Source of the DNA: CAZEHJ01 sp964512485
GTDB taxonomy: Bacteria; Bacteroidota; Rhodothermia; Rhodothermales; UBA10348
DNA length: 64,000 bases
Direction of reading: 5' to 3'
NCBI GenBank assembly: GCA_964512485.1
Contig: CAZEHJ010000003.1
Span: 1 to 64,000 of the forward strand
Both the position numbers and the translations under genes were made by a program. This document shows, piece after piece, positions 47,302 to 56,652 of the stretch (the stretch's first letter is position 1; every line of letters starts with the position of its first letter). Under the pieces are notes generated by a model. It worked only from the letters and a program-made list of their open reading frames with translations, made no database searches and was not told the DNA's origin.

Positions 47302-47347
47302 TCCATTTTGAGTTGGTACCCAAAATAGCAGAACCCGATGAAACGAA

Positions 47348-47378
47348 TTCGGCCCGGCGACAAAGTCGCCGGGCCGAA
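47348..47378 (-). terminator. Terminator after the secretin gene
   Basis: 14-bp stem (arms 47348-47361 and 47365-47378, TTCGGCCCGGCGAC and complement) with a 3-nt loop, 33 bp after the secretin stop. A tail with Ts (TTCGTTTCAT) follows on the minus strand. Confidence 0.75.
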
Positions 47379-47411
47379 AAACACTCGCGGAAGAAAATGT
47401 CTGAATCGGAT

Positions 47412-48758
47412 CTACTTCTTGTTCTCGCCGAGACCGCTTCCTGCTTCTTCTGAAACTCCTTTGTCGAATCGTTCGAGCGCTCGCTGAACGGCATTTCTCT
47501 GCTTCTCAAGTAGATTTTCAGGTAGCTGCTGCGCCATGCGCTTGCGGATCGGATCGACGACGTTCGCTTCCAGAGAAATTACCAGCTCTTTCTGGGTAAC
47601 GCTTCGCTGTGTCCGCCCGAAGATGTATCGGAATCCGAAGAACCATTTTGGCATGTCTTTCAGAAAAGGTACTCCACGCCTTGAGATGGATTCTTCCGTG
47701 CTGTAGAGACCACCGATCACAGTCTGTTCGCCGTCGAGCATGATAAGCTGTGTGTTGGCCAGGCTTCGGTCGATGATCGGACCAGATGCCGATGGACGGC
47801 TACCAGATTTTTCCACCTTGACCGTGAGATGCAGAAACTCCATCGTCGGCGATCCAAGCGTATCGGCCAGCGGCTGTTCAATGAGCGTTGGGGTCACTTC
47901 GATAATAATACCAGTCTGGAACAGCTGCGTAGAGATGTTGCCAAAGTTGTCGCGGATTTGAACGGGTACGTCCGATCCGATCTGGATATCACCCTGAACA
48001 CCACTCTGCACGGTCACGGACGGACTGGCAATCGTTTCACCCACACCCGTGGCTTCGGCCATTCTGAACAACGAGTTCAGATTGCTGAAATCCATTTTGT
48101 CGGGCGCGATAACGGCGTCTTCAAAGTTTTCAAATAGTTTTTCCGTCTTCAGGAAGAATGAAACCTCATTTTCGGCTCCTCCTCCACCACTCTGACCACC
48201 ACCGGTCGATCCAGTCGAACCAAAGAGAATACTCCAGTCGATTCCAGAGTCTTTGGCGAGCGTATGATTCAATTCGAACAGAACCGCGTTTATTTCAATC
48301 TGACGTGTGTCGAGAGTCGCAGGCAAAACAACTTCACCAGCTTCCACTCCCCTCGCTCCTCCGGTGGCCGCATCAGCGTCCAAAATCAGATTTTCGGGAG
48401 CTGCTGTCTGAATCATGAAATAGCGTTCCGTCTCACGGTATTCCAGACCATTGTACTGGAGGACAAGCTCGAGCGCATCGAGGAAATGAACACCTGAAAT
48501 GGAAATACCAATCGGATGGTCGCGGGAATCCGCATCAATGATCGATTTACCCGCAACCCGTTCAAATATTGGATTCAGGTATTCGGTGAACCTGTCAAAA
48601 GGTGTTGATGGAAGAAAAGACACGAGCTGATCCGGCGGAATGTATGCGCGAACCCTAGCCTGAGCAGAGGCCTCTTTCGGCGTCCCTCCCAGGATCCCAA
48701 ATCCAACGCACATCAAAGCGGCGATAGTCAGGATATGTTTAATGCTGAAACGTGTCAT
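47412..48758 (-). CDS. Short secretin, PilQ/GspD-like
   Basis: 448 residues from ATG 48758, with GAAGGA upstream and signal peptide ending ASAQA. Residues about 55-125 resemble a secretin N-domain (VAGKSIIDADSRDHPIGISISGVHFLDALE). The secretin core follows: ASPSVTVQSGVQGDIQIGSDVPV, a Gly-rich insertion (TGSTGGGQSGGGG), then VPFLKDMPKWFFGFRYIF and QKELVISLEANVV. It should form the outer-membrane ring of the filament machine. Shorter than usual PilQ (no AMIN domains). Last gene of the filament locus. Confidence 0.85.
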   Translation of the reverse strand: MTRFSIKHILTIAALMCVGFGILGGTPKEASAQARVRAYIPPDQLVSFLPSTPFDRFTEYLNPIFERVAGKSIIDADSRDHPIGISISGVHFLDALELVLQYNGLEYRETERYFMIQTAAPENLILDADAATGGARGVEAGEVVLPATLDTRQIEINAVLFELNHTLAKDSGIDWSILFGSTGSTGGGQSGGGGAENEVSFFLKTEKLFENFEDAVIAPDKMDFSNLNSLFRMAEATGVGETIASPSVTVQSGVQGDIQIGSDVPVQIRDNFGNISTQLFQTGIIIEVTPTLIEQPLADTLGSPTMEFLHLTVKVEKSGSRPSASGPIIDRSLANTQLIMLDGEQTVIGGLYSTEESISRRGVPFLKDMPKWFFGFRYIFGRTQRSVTQKELVISLEANVVDPIRKRMAQQLPENLLEKQRNAVQRALERFDKGVSEEAGSGLGENKK

Positions 48759-48814
48759 GTCGGTGTCCTTCTTCACATGAATGTGTCGGTGATCAGGTGT
48801 TTGGTTTGAGATCA

Positions 48815-49816
48815 CTATTGGTTTCTGGTCGGTGCCAAATTGACTGTTCCGCGAGCCTGCTTGTACAGATCTTCCAGTTCCATTGTCAATTCGACCTGGT
48901 CGACGATTCCACCTTTGTTGAGGCGGGCCGTTACCGATCCATTTCTAGGATCGACCGAAATGATCTGTCCTAAATAGACCGGGTCTCCGATTCCGAGAAT
49001 GAATTCCTGTCCTTCCCACTCCAACACCGCGTCTGTGCCAATAATTGACAGCAATTCGGCGTTTTCCACATCGACGTGGTTGTAGGTATTCGGGGGAATA
49101 TTTTCCAGGATGAGAGGATGAAATGGATTCATGATCGCATCTCGAGCCGGCAAAACGTGTTCTGGAACAGGCAACAAAGTAGTCGCCAGGTCTTCCGGTG
49201 ACATGGTGATGCCTTCGGCCACATCTTCGATTTTGTCAGATGCGCTGATTCCCGCTTCTCCGCCATAAAAGGCTTCGAGCGTAAAAGTGAAGCTGACCAT
49301 TACTTCCAGTCGCCTCTGTTCTGTCTCTGGATCTTCGGTGATGAGATCAAAATGCGTCAGTTCCAGGTCTTTGATCCGGAAGAGTTGCCTGTCATTTTCG
49401 ATAGCCCAGACCAGGCTGTACAGGGCCGAAAAATCTCCACGACCCTCGACAGAAAACTCAAACTGGTTGTATTTACTTCCTTCTATGTGGTCTTCAAACT
49501 TGATATCGAACTGAATGAACCCGGTCCGAGTGTGATCATTCAGAAATGCAATGATTTGTTCTGAAGACATCGTGCCTGGGACTACCTTGTAACGCGCGTT
49601 CCAGCGGGTAACAATGGAGGATGCGCGTGATTCAGAATCACTCATTTCGGCCATGAGAGCAGAAAGTTCAGCCTGCTTCATTCGAGCGACCTGCTCTGCT
49701 TTTTCCAACCGCTCCATTTCGTCCGGCTGATAGAAAAATGTCGTGTAGACTCCACCTGAAATGGCAAGAACCCAGCAAACACTGAGGATTATGATATTCT
49801 GGAACAGATTTGACAT
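48815..49816 (-). CDS. PilO-like protein with a PilP-like C-terminal domain (fusion)
   Basis: 333 residues. One N-terminal membrane helix (IIILSVCWVLAISGGVYTTFF), coiled coil (about 30-70; AEQVARMKQAELSALMAEMSD), and a ferredoxin-like PilO domain to about residue 190 (FSVEGRGDFSALYSLVWAIE). After a linker, PFHPLILENIP and VDVENAELLSIIGTDAVLEWEGQEFILGIGDPVYLGQIISV resemble PilP/GspC homology domains. In type IV pili, PilO and PilP are separate; here they seem fused. Links inner-membrane PilN to the secretin. Confidence 0.72.
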   Translation of the reverse strand: MSNLFQNIIILSVCWVLAISGGVYTTFFYQPDEMERLEKAEQVARMKQAELSALMAEMSDSESRASSIVTRWNARYKVVPGTMSSEQIIAFLNDHTRTGFIQFDIKFEDHIEGSKYNQFEFSVEGRGDFSALYSLVWAIENDRQLFRIKDLELTHFDLITEDPETEQRRLEVMVSFTFTLEAFYGGEAGISASDKIEDVAEGITMSPEDLATTLLPVPEHVLPARDAIMNPFHPLILENIPPNTYNHVDVENAELLSIIGTDAVLEWEGQEFILGIGDPVYLGQIISVDPRNGSVTARLNKGGIVDQVELTMELEDLYKQARGTVNLAPTRNQ

Positions 49817-49821
49817 TCGAT

Positions 49822-51642
49822 CTACCTCCCAACCTCGGTTTCTGACGCGACTTCAGCTTGATCCAGGCCGGTAACACTCGGCGGAGTCCGCCTTGGGCGT
49901 CTCATTACCTCTTCTCTGAGGTAGAGAGCTGCTTCAGGGAGCTCACGTGTAAGGCGCATTGTCATGGTGAACGAATAAACTGGCCAGTCTCTGATCTCGG
50001 AGAATGAAATGCTTTCAATGTTGGCCGACGCTCGCGAAGCAAATTCCACGATCTGATCGCGATCCATGGACGTACCTGTCATTGACAGAGTCCCGTCTTC
50101 ACTTTCAGCCCAACGTTCAATCCACAACCCGGAGATATCCCCCGTATTGACTGATGTGCGTTCCAAGGCACGACTCCACACGTCGCTGCCAATGAGAAGC
50201 GAATCGAGAACATCAAGCGCATCGATGATCCCGGTCGATCGATTACGAAGGCTGTCAATTTTGGCCTGCAGAACATCAGCATCTTCTGATATCGTATCGT
50301 CAGGGAAATTCTTGAGTTCGTACCGGGTCATCTCAATGGCATGACTCTGGGTGAAATAGCGGTGGACGAAAAAGAGAGTCGTGGCGAACAAAACAATAAT
50401 CATGGCCGCAACAGGCCACGAAAATGGAAGTGTGAACTTGCGCCCTCGCAATTTGGGATCCAGGAAGTTTACTTCCGGAAATACCGTCTGCCAGAGTTCG
50501 TCGCGGACGCGTCTCAGAGTAGCTGCGACGGCGATCACGAACTCGAGGCTCGTAGACTCTTCCATCTCTTCTTCCATAGGAGGAAGAACGTCCTTCAGCC
50601 TTACAATGTGAGTGTCAGGAAATACCTGGGTGAGTCTGGAAAAGACTGCTGTTTCACTTTCCTCACAGAAGAGGAACATGCGCTCTGCATCACCTTCGCC
50701 GAACTCATCATGCATGAGCAGAATCCTGCTCGTGATGGTATCCGCAGGATCATAGGCGGTAATCGAACGAAGAGATTCGAAGTGGGTCAATTCCTGACCC
50801 GACATGAAAATGACCATGGTGTCATCCGCGCCAACGCGCACGATCACACTGGTTTCCGGTTCTTCGTCTGCATCCGCGATCGCATCATATCCCGTCTGAC
50901 CATCGGTAAGCAGCGATGCTCTGGCGAGACCCATGAGCAGGGTTATCTCGTTGTCAAGCAGTGACACCGATGGAAACGGTCTCTTGCGATCCCTGATAGC
51001 CTCCAGCGATATCGAAACAGGCTCTGAAGAAAGTGGAAAAACTCCGAGATACGTTTCCTGCCCGCCAGTCATTGACTCGACAGGAATATAGCTGACGGTT
51101 TTTTCATTCAGTTCGCCGCCGAATGCTTCCTGCAATTCAGCGAACATCAGCTCGGATTTATCCTGCTTCTTCTTTTTTGACCGCTTCCCGTCTTCTACAG
51201 GGTTTTCCGAAATGCTGATTAAGTTCGCACCCACAAAATCAGATGGCAGAGCGAAGACAATATTTACGTTTTCATATCCAGCGTCGGCGCACTCAGATAC
51301 GATATCCTGGATCTCATGATCACATGGAAGGGCAAATTGTGGCGTCTTGCCGAAATCAGTCTGCTCGCCGTCCTCAGAGTCTTCAACCGAACCGAATTCG
51401 GAAGCCAGAAATAGGGCTGAATCAAACCCAGCCGATTCACCTGTCGAGAATGAAACGTCCGCGCCGGTATCATCGGTCACTTCGGGAATGAGGGGTTCGG
51501 TAGTCTCCAATCCTGAGCGCTTGCGCTGGAATGTCCGAATAATAGTCGGCCCCGCAGCGTCATCATGAACCAGCACCGCTTCAACCATTCTGGTCGAAAC
51601 GGCAATCCCGAGGATATATTCGCTTTTTGAAGTGTACTTCAT
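49822..51642 (-). CDS. PilM-PilN-like fusion protein
   Basis: 606 residues. N-terminal half looks like the actin-like ATPase fold of PilM (first phosphate motif ILGIAVSTRMVEAVLVHD), with an acidic insertion. Residues about 370-390 carry VNFLDPKLRGRKF, then a membrane helix (WPVAAMIIVLFATTLFFVH) and a PilN-like periplasmic domain to residue about 560. In T4P these are separate genes; the fusion would anchor the cytoplasmic ring to the membrane. The C-terminal 45 residues are basic then acidic low-complexity. The stop is 5 bp from the PilO-like start. Confidence 0.7.
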   Translation of the reverse strand: MKYTSKSEYILGIAVSTRMVEAVLVHDDAAGPTIIRTFQRKRSGLETTEPLIPEVTDDTGADVSFSTGESAGFDSALFLASEFGSVEDSEDGEQTDFGKTPQFALPCDHEIQDIVSECADAGYENVNIVFALPSDFVGANLISISENPVEDGKRSKKKKQDKSELMFAELQEAFGGELNEKTVSYIPVESMTGGQETYLGVFPLSSEPVSISLEAIRDRKRPFPSVSLLDNEITLLMGLARASLLTDGQTGYDAIADADEEPETSVIVRVGADDTMVIFMSGQELTHFESLRSITAYDPADTITSRILLMHDEFGEGDAERMFLFCEESETAVFSRLTQVFPDTHIVRLKDVLPPMEEEMEESTSLEFVIAVAATLRRVRDELWQTVFPEVNFLDPKLRGRKFTLPFSWPVAAMIIVLFATTLFFVHRYFTQSHAIEMTRYELKNFPDDTISEDADVLQAKIDSLRNRSTGIIDALDVLDSLLIGSDVWSRALERTSVNTGDISGLWIERWAESEDGTLSMTGTSMDRDQIVEFASRASANIESISFSEIRDWPVYSFTMTMRLTRELPEAALYLREEVMRRPRRTPPSVTGLDQAEVASETEVGR

Positions 51643-51653
51643 TGTGGCGCCTT

Positions 51654-53084
51654 CTACTTGGCCAGTTGTTGATATCGCCGCTTGTTATTGGCGTGGTTCA
51701 TGGCCGTTTCAGGAGTAATCAGCCCCTGTCTCATCAATTTGTAAAGATCCTGCTCCAGAGTGATCTGGCCGATGTTCCAGCCCTCCCACATCATCTGGTA
51801 GATCTCGTTGGTATTGTTGTTTTTGATCGCCGCCCGAGCAGATGGAGTCATCCACAACACTTCTTTTGCGAGGATGCGTCCCCCGCCGACTTTTGGAAGC
51901 AGTTTCTGGGAGACGATGCACCTGAGAACATCAGCGAGTCTGTTTCTGACCCTGATCTGTTCGTCGCTTGGATACTCCGCAATAATTCTGTCGATCGACT
52001 CAACGGCCGAAGACGTGTGCAGTGTTGAAAAAACCTTGTGCCCGGAATCGGTGATTTCCAGAGCAGCTGATATGGTTGCAGGATCACGCATCTCTCCGAT
52101 CACGACCATGTCGGGGTCCTGGCGAAGAGCCTGTACGATACCGTCCTTGAAGTTATCTACGTCTTGCCCGACTTCACGGTGTCGCACGATGCACTTCCTG
52201 GACTCGTGGACGTATTCGATTGGTTTACCGATTACGACGATGTGACCGTGAACGTCTTCGTTATTCGCGTCAACAATTGCGTCCAATGAGGTACTCTTAC
52301 CCGAACCCGTAACACCTGTAATCAAGGTCAGTCCATCACGCACGTAGCGGAACATGAGACCCTTTTCGATGCTCGGATGGAAACCGAGAGACTTCAGAGA
52401 TCGAAGTTCTTCAGAGATGGCTCGCATATTGAGTGCCAGCGAGCCCAGATCGAAATAGGCGGTGGCGCGGAAACGCTTGTTTCTACTGCCGTCTGACGAA
52501 GGACATTCCTGCGAAAAGTCTGCCGCCTTCCATTCCAGAAGCGACTTCATGCTCGATCTACTCAGCATGCTCAGAATCATGAGATTCGTTTCATCCATTG
52601 AGTAGCGAGGAATATTCAGGTCAGGACGCTTGTCTCCGTCGATACGAAACCAGACAAATCCACCCGTGCTTGGACCACCAAAGTCCATGTCTGATGCATT
52701 AAAGTTCACCATTCGCGAAACGAAACCATCAACGGTTTTGCGCAGGTGGGAGCGATCTCTTGCGTCGATCTTGGAAAGTCGGTCTGCCTGGAAGCGAACT
52801 CTGTCCATACCCGTCAATGACAACGGGGTGTGATCTACAATCGCGGTGACGAATGGAGGCAGGTTGTTTCCAGAAGAAGCTGATGACCCGGACGCCGCTG
52901 CCGCGGATCTAGAGGGAGCCCGTCCTGGACGACCTGCCTTTTTGCGGGCATCCGAACCAGCCGATGAGCCATTCGAACGTGGATCGCTGCTCTTTCTCGG
53001 AGCGCTCGATCCATTGGCAATAGCTGCCATCTCCTCGGGAGACGCAGCCCTGGATCCTTTATTGTTGGATTTTCCTGTTTCCAT
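51654..53084 (-). CDS. PilT-like type II/IV secretion ATPase
   Basis: 476 residues. The first about 75 are Ser/Ala/Lys-rich low complexity, followed by an N2-type domain (ASDMDFGGPSTGGFVWFRIDG). Walker A GVTGSGKST (257-265), Walker B with catalytic Glu PDMVVIGE (324-331), His box FSTLHTSSA, and C-terminal RCIVSQKLLPK as in PilT/PilU retraction motors. The Asp box, usually IEDPIE, reads IGKPIE (285-290), so the ED pair is lost. A TTGACA lies upstream at 53140-53135 but without a good -10. Upstream gene ends 178 bp away behind a terminator. Confidence 0.87.
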   Translation of the reverse strand: METGKSNNKGSRAASPEEMAAIANGSSAPRKSSDPRSNGSSAGSDARKKAGRPGRAPSRSAAAASGSSASSGNNLPPFVTAIVDHTPLSLTGMDRVRFQADRLSKIDARDRSHLRKTVDGFVSRMVNFNASDMDFGGPSTGGFVWFRIDGDKRPDLNIPRYSMDETNLMILSMLSRSSMKSLLEWKAADFSQECPSSDGSRNKRFRATAYFDLGSLALNMRAISEELRSLKSLGFHPSIEKGLMFRYVRDGLTLITGVTGSGKSTSLDAIVDANNEDVHGHIVVIGKPIEYVHESRKCIVRHREVGQDVDNFKDGIVQALRQDPDMVVIGEMRDPATISAALEITDSGHKVFSTLHTSSAVESIDRIIAEYPSDEQIRVRNRLADVLRCIVSQKLLPKVGGGRILAKEVLWMTPSARAAIKNNNTNEIYQMMWEGWNIGQITLEQDLYKLMRQGLITPETAMNHANNKRRYQQLAK

Positions 53085-53202
53085 GCCAGCGGTATGGGAT
53101 CGGTGATTCGAGAGTTTGTAAAATCAAGCTATCCTGTCAAAATTCGTATCGGCAATACATGGGACTACTTAAGCAATGAAATGGCCCTAAAATCGGCAAT
53201 AA

Positions 53203-53239
53203 AAAGGCGTCAGAGCCCATTTTGGACCCTGACGCCTTT
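53203..53239 (-). terminator. Intrinsic terminator after the 536-residue pilin-like gene
   Basis: 11-bp stem AAAGGCGTCAG (arms 53203-53213 and 53229-53239) with 15-nt loop, followed on the minus strand by TTTTTATT. Separates the pilin-like gene from the ATPase. Confidence 0.85.
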
Positions 53240-53261
53240 CGCTCATCCGGATATCGTCGAA

Positions 53262-54872
53262 CTACATCTCAAGAGGCTGATTGGCCACGTGACGCATCGA
53301 ACTGAGCGTGATTTCGACAGGAGCCGCTTGCATTGCGGGTAAGAGGTCAACAACGTTGTTCAGAGCAGATTCACTGCGATAAATACCGACATTCCCGTTT
53401 ATGTAAAACGATTGTGGCTGCACGTCAACGCGATCTGGGTCAGAATTACCCGTGCAAGATGCGGCATCAGAATGCCTGTACACGGTCACTTCGTGTATCG
53501 GTAGCGCATCTTCATCGGCAGTGGCGTCAAAAACCTGAAGCGTGAGCATCCCATCTCGGGCGTTCGAATCGCCTTGCACAGCTTCTGGCGAACTTCCATT
53601 CAAGTCGCAGATTTCGGTGAAAGTGAGCGTGAAGGCGTCAATATCAGCTACACTGGCTTCCCGGTTGAAGCCTTCGTCGATTCGGCCTTCCACGAGCAAG
53701 GTCGAAGTTTCAAAATGCAGATTCCCTTCGGTATTGTCGGTGCCCAGAAGTTCCATTCTGACAGATGTATACCCTGCATCGCCGACTTTATCCTTCCAGC
53801 ACAATCCGCCATCTACGCCACAATCATCTTTCAGGAAGTCGATTTGATTTGTGTCGTGCTGGTCGTCGTACTGATGTTCATGATGTTCCATCGAATTACC
53901 CGACCCGAACACATCGACATCCAGGTGCCCACCTGCGAGCCCTGCGTCGACATATCCTCCAGATTCTCCTGACGGCGTCAGCGAGCGCATCACAAGTGCG
54001 CCGAAGATATCTACGGTTCCTTTGAATTCCGCCTCTCCTCCGGACGAATTGACGATCACGAGACCTTCCCATTGCAGCGTTCCAGCCGCTTTCAGTGAAC
54101 CGTTGACCATCAGCACCCCGAATCCTGAAACGTTCCCATTGATGCGAACATCTCCGTCAATGCTCACCAATGCAGGATTTTCGCGGGATCCGAATGAGTC
54201 ACTGCCGTTGAATCTCTGATTGCCCTCCAGAGTGATGAGATCGGGATGAACCAGAATGGAGTCTTGGAGAGCATCCAGATCGATATTCGGCGCACCCGAT
54301 ACGACATCTCCTTCTCCGAGTATGCCAACGATCTGATCAGCATCGATTTCCGAGAGCAGCTGTTCTTGCGATTCGTCCAGTGTTGTTCGAATGGCATGTC
54401 CATCCGCGGCGATTCCCGCCTCTTCACCTTCCTCAACGGGCGTATTCATGCCGGAAATCAGGAACGAGTTTCCGTTGGCAGTCACAGATGAAAACGGACC
54501 GTCGAAGGTTATCGCGTCCAAAAGTGGATCGCCTGTCTTCTCGAGTGTTGCATCGATTCTGTGAACAGCAGAGCCAACATTTCCATACGCCACCAACGCT
54601 ATGGGGCCCTGGGCGTCCCCCACCGCTGAATAGGCAAATTCCCCATCTCCGTAAGCTACATCGTTCACGTCTTCTCGAAATCCCGAAAAATCCCGGGAAG
54701 CGTTGGCTACCACAAGGTTGAATGCCGAATGAGCCAGTTCGCGAGCAAGAATCTGATCCTCGTATTCTGTTCGTACGAGTTGTGCCTGGATTTCCGTTTC
54801 GTTGTCAGAAGAGTTGATACTGCCGATCGTCAGAAGCGACGCAATCACAACAATCATTATCCCCTTTCCCAT
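53262..54872 (-). CDS. N-terminally anchored pilin/PilX-like protein A
   Basis: 536 residues. Starts directly with a hydrophobic helix (MGKGIMIVVIASLLTIGSI) and an amphipathic helix (ARELAHSAFNLVVANASRDF), the layout of type IV pilins but without a cleavable prepilin leader. Central part has turns of a bactofilin-like beta helix (DGDVRINGNVSGFGVLMVNG, GLVIVNSSGGEAEFKGT), seen in PilX-type accessory proteins. A Cys pair in CGVDGGLCWKDKV and YDDQHDT-like motifs match the 627-residue protein at 56711, so they are paralogues. GGAGGGG precedes the ATG. Confidence 0.72.
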   Translation of the reverse strand: MGKGIMIVVIASLLTIGSINSSDNETEIQAQLVRTEYEDQILARELAHSAFNLVVANASRDFSGFREDVNDVAYGDGEFAYSAVGDAQGPIALVAYGNVGSAVHRIDATLEKTGDPLLDAITFDGPFSSVTANGNSFLISGMNTPVEEGEEAGIAADGHAIRTTLDESQEQLLSEIDADQIVGILGEGDVVSGAPNIDLDALQDSILVHPDLITLEGNQRFNGSDSFGSRENPALVSIDGDVRINGNVSGFGVLMVNGSLKAAGTLQWEGLVIVNSSGGEAEFKGTVDIFGALVMRSLTPSGESGGYVDAGLAGGHLDVDVFGSGNSMEHHEHQYDDQHDTNQIDFLKDDCGVDGGLCWKDKVGDAGYTSVRMELLGTDNTEGNLHFETSTLLVEGRIDEGFNREASVADIDAFTLTFTEICDLNGSSPEAVQGDSNARDGMLTLQVFDATADEDALPIHEVTVYRHSDAASCTGNSDPDRVDVQPQSFYINGNVGIYRSESALNNVVDLLPAMQAAPVEITLSSMRHVANQPLEM

Positions 54873-55041
54873 TATTCCCCTCCGTCTGATTATTCAAATC
54901 ATAGTGCAGCTGCTGCTGCGAACAAAAGGGGACGAGGATCAGGGCCTGCTTAAGAGGTGCATTGAGAGCGGCCATAATCTTCACTGTCTGTATCGGCGAA
55001 TAAGTCCTGGCCTTAAACACTGTGGACAACGTTGACAAAAT

Positions 55042-55077
55042 AAAGAGGGCGCTCGCCTTTCGGCGAGCGCCCTCTTT
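55042..55077 (-). terminator. Strong intrinsic terminator after the subtilisin-like gene
   Basis: Perfect 16-bp stem (arms 55042-55057 and 55062-55077, AAAGAGGGCGCTCGCC and complement) with a GAAA tetraloop on the minus strand, then TATTTTGTC. 47 bp after the protease stop. Confidence 0.92.
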
Positions 55078-55124
55078 CACATCAGAATGATCGGAAGATC
55101 GACGGGGGTAGTGTTGCCCAAGAT

Positions 55125-56456
55125 CTACTTGCCTACCCAGAGCTCCATCTTGGTCGTTCCTTTCGGACCCTTGTGTTTGCTCTTCTTGCCATTCTTCTGG
55201 AGCTCTTTGTTCACTTTCGCCGGCGACAGGCCAGGATCTTTGCCCAGCAGGAGTGCTGCTGCACCGGTCACGTGAGCCGCGGCCAATGACGTTCCGGACA
55301 TGACCGAATAGTTGTTTCCCGGTGCCAGAGAAAAGATTTCTGTGCCAGGTGCCAACAAGTCAATCTTCGAACCGTAGTTCGAGAACGACGCAAAGTGATG
55401 ATTGCCGTCATAAGCACCCACCGTAATCGCGTCCTTGACATGAGCTGGTGTGAAGTGTTTGGCATCAGTTCCGTTGTTTCCCGCGGCGACTACAACTGTA
55501 ATACCAGCGTCGATCACAGACTGAACCGCATCGTCGAGTGCTGTACGCTCTTTCCCGACTTCGGCACCAAGACTGAGGTTTACGACCGCCGGACTGTTTG
55601 GATTGTCTCTGCGCCAGGCAAGAACGTCCTCAAGGGCAGCGATAACGTAGGTGTCGTCCCCCATGCCGTCGTCGTTGAATACACGATAGTTGTGTACACG
55701 TGCGCCAGGAGCGAGGCCGACGATACCGTCTGCATCGTCACTGGCGGCTGCAATACCGGCTATGCTGGTACCATGACCGTCGGTGTCGGATGTGCTCCCT
55801 GAATCCGCATAATCTCGAGAGTCGACAACGTTGATGTCAGCATTGGAAACACCCGTATCGATGACAAAAATGTCTACGTCCACGTCGCCGGTACCATCAC
55901 CGGAAACGGTCCAGCTCTCGATCCCACCGACCTCGGCGACTGACCAGGGAAGGCGCTGATGTGAATCAGCTGCACTTCTGCTTCCAGGGGCGGAATGCAC
56001 CTGAAAAACGGGTTCGACCCAGGCGATCGTTTCGTCGTCCTGCATGGCCTGAAGAATTTCGTCAAGATACTCGGTTGAGACCCAGAGTGAGTATCCGTAG
56101 AAAGTATCCGTAAACTCGTAACGATCCACCACCTCGTAACGATCTACTACTTCATACCTGTCGACGACTTCATAACGATCTACTACTTCGTAGCGATCTA
56201 CAACTTCATAGCGATCTACGACCCGCAAGGGATCGATCGCGAAAACGATAGCTGTCTGTTCGCCATACTTGCCGGCTGCTTTTACGGCTGAGTCGAACAG
56301 ATGCCTGTTCCGGATTTTATCTACTGATTCAGCAGATGCGCCGGAATCGGAATCGGGTTGTGTATTCACCATCTGGTCGGCGCAGCCGCCCAGGAGCGTG
56401 ATCACGAATAGGGCAAGTACATAAATGCGTCCTGCCTTGAGGGTTTTTGCAGACAT
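55125..56456 (-). CDS. Subtilisin-like (S8) lipoprotein protease with hexapeptide repeats
   Basis: 443 residues from ATG 56456. Lipoprotein signal FVITLLGGC (C25). Residues 79-114 are six tandem VVDRYE hexapeptides (FTDTFY follows). Catalytic triad: D200 (FVIDTGVS), H228 (DGHGTS), S390 (SGTSLAAAHVTGAAAL), with the oxyanion Asn in AAGNNGTD. The catalytic domain runs about 160-410, a short basic C-terminus follows. The repeats fall where subtilases carry their propeptide. Located among filament genes, so it may process or degrade filament or surface proteins; this is inference. Followed by a terminator; preceded by a 194-nt leader with a hairpin. Confidence 0.9.
   Translation of the reverse strand: MSAKTLKAGRIYVLALFVITLLGGCADQMVNTQPDSDSGASAESVDKIRNRHLFDSAVKAAGKYGEQTAIVFAIDPLRVVDRYEVVDRYEVVDRYEVVDRYEVVDRYEVVDRYEFTDTFYGYSLWVSTEYLDEILQAMQDDETIAWVEPVFQVHSAPGSRSAADSHQRLPWSVAEVGGIESWTVSGDGTGDVDVDIFVIDTGVSNADINVVDSRDYADSGSTSDTDGHGTSIAGIAAASDDADGIVGLAPGARVHNYRVFNDDGMGDDTYVIAALEDVLAWRRDNPNSPAVVNLSLGAEVGKERTALDDAVQSVIDAGITVVVAAGNNGTDAKHFTPAHVKDAITVGAYDGNHHFASFSNYGSKIDLLAPGTEIFSLAPGNNYSVMSGTSLAAAHVTGAAALLLGKDPGLSPAKVNKELQKNGKKSKHKGPKGTTKMELWVGK
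56115..56222 (-). repeat. Six 18-bp tandem repeats encoding VVDRYE
   Basis: 108 bp inside the protease gene. All six copies encode VVDRYE yet differ from one another in third codon positions, so the amino-acid sequence is under constraint or the duplication is old. Confidence 0.93.
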
Positions 56457-56484
56457 AGTCTCAACCTCTTGTGGGGTGGATGGG

Positions 56485-56535
56485 GGATTCCCAGCCGGGT
56501 CACGATGCAAAGCAGCAACCGCCCGAACGGGAACC
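56485..56535 (-). promoter_or_regulatory. Stable stem-loop in the leader of the protease gene
   Basis: Minus-strand arms GGTTCCC (56535-56529) and GGGAATCC (56492-56485, with one bulged T), extended by CGGG/CCCG (56525-56522 and 56499-56496), around a 22-nt apical part. About 30 bases before the ATG. No T-run; could control translation. No known riboswitch recognised. Confidence 0.4.
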
Positions 56536-56652
56536 TTTCACCTGTGGTATCGGCAAAGCGGAAATCGGACTTAAGCGTCCAGAATGGCTCGTTCAGAGCG
56601 ATTCTCTAATCCTGCAACCCTACAGAGACTTCTCACAGCCTGGCGTAACAGA

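Noticed and set aside
56115..56222. Possible CRISPR array
   Set aside because: The repeats are 18 bp, directly adjacent with no spacers, and in frame within a protease gene.
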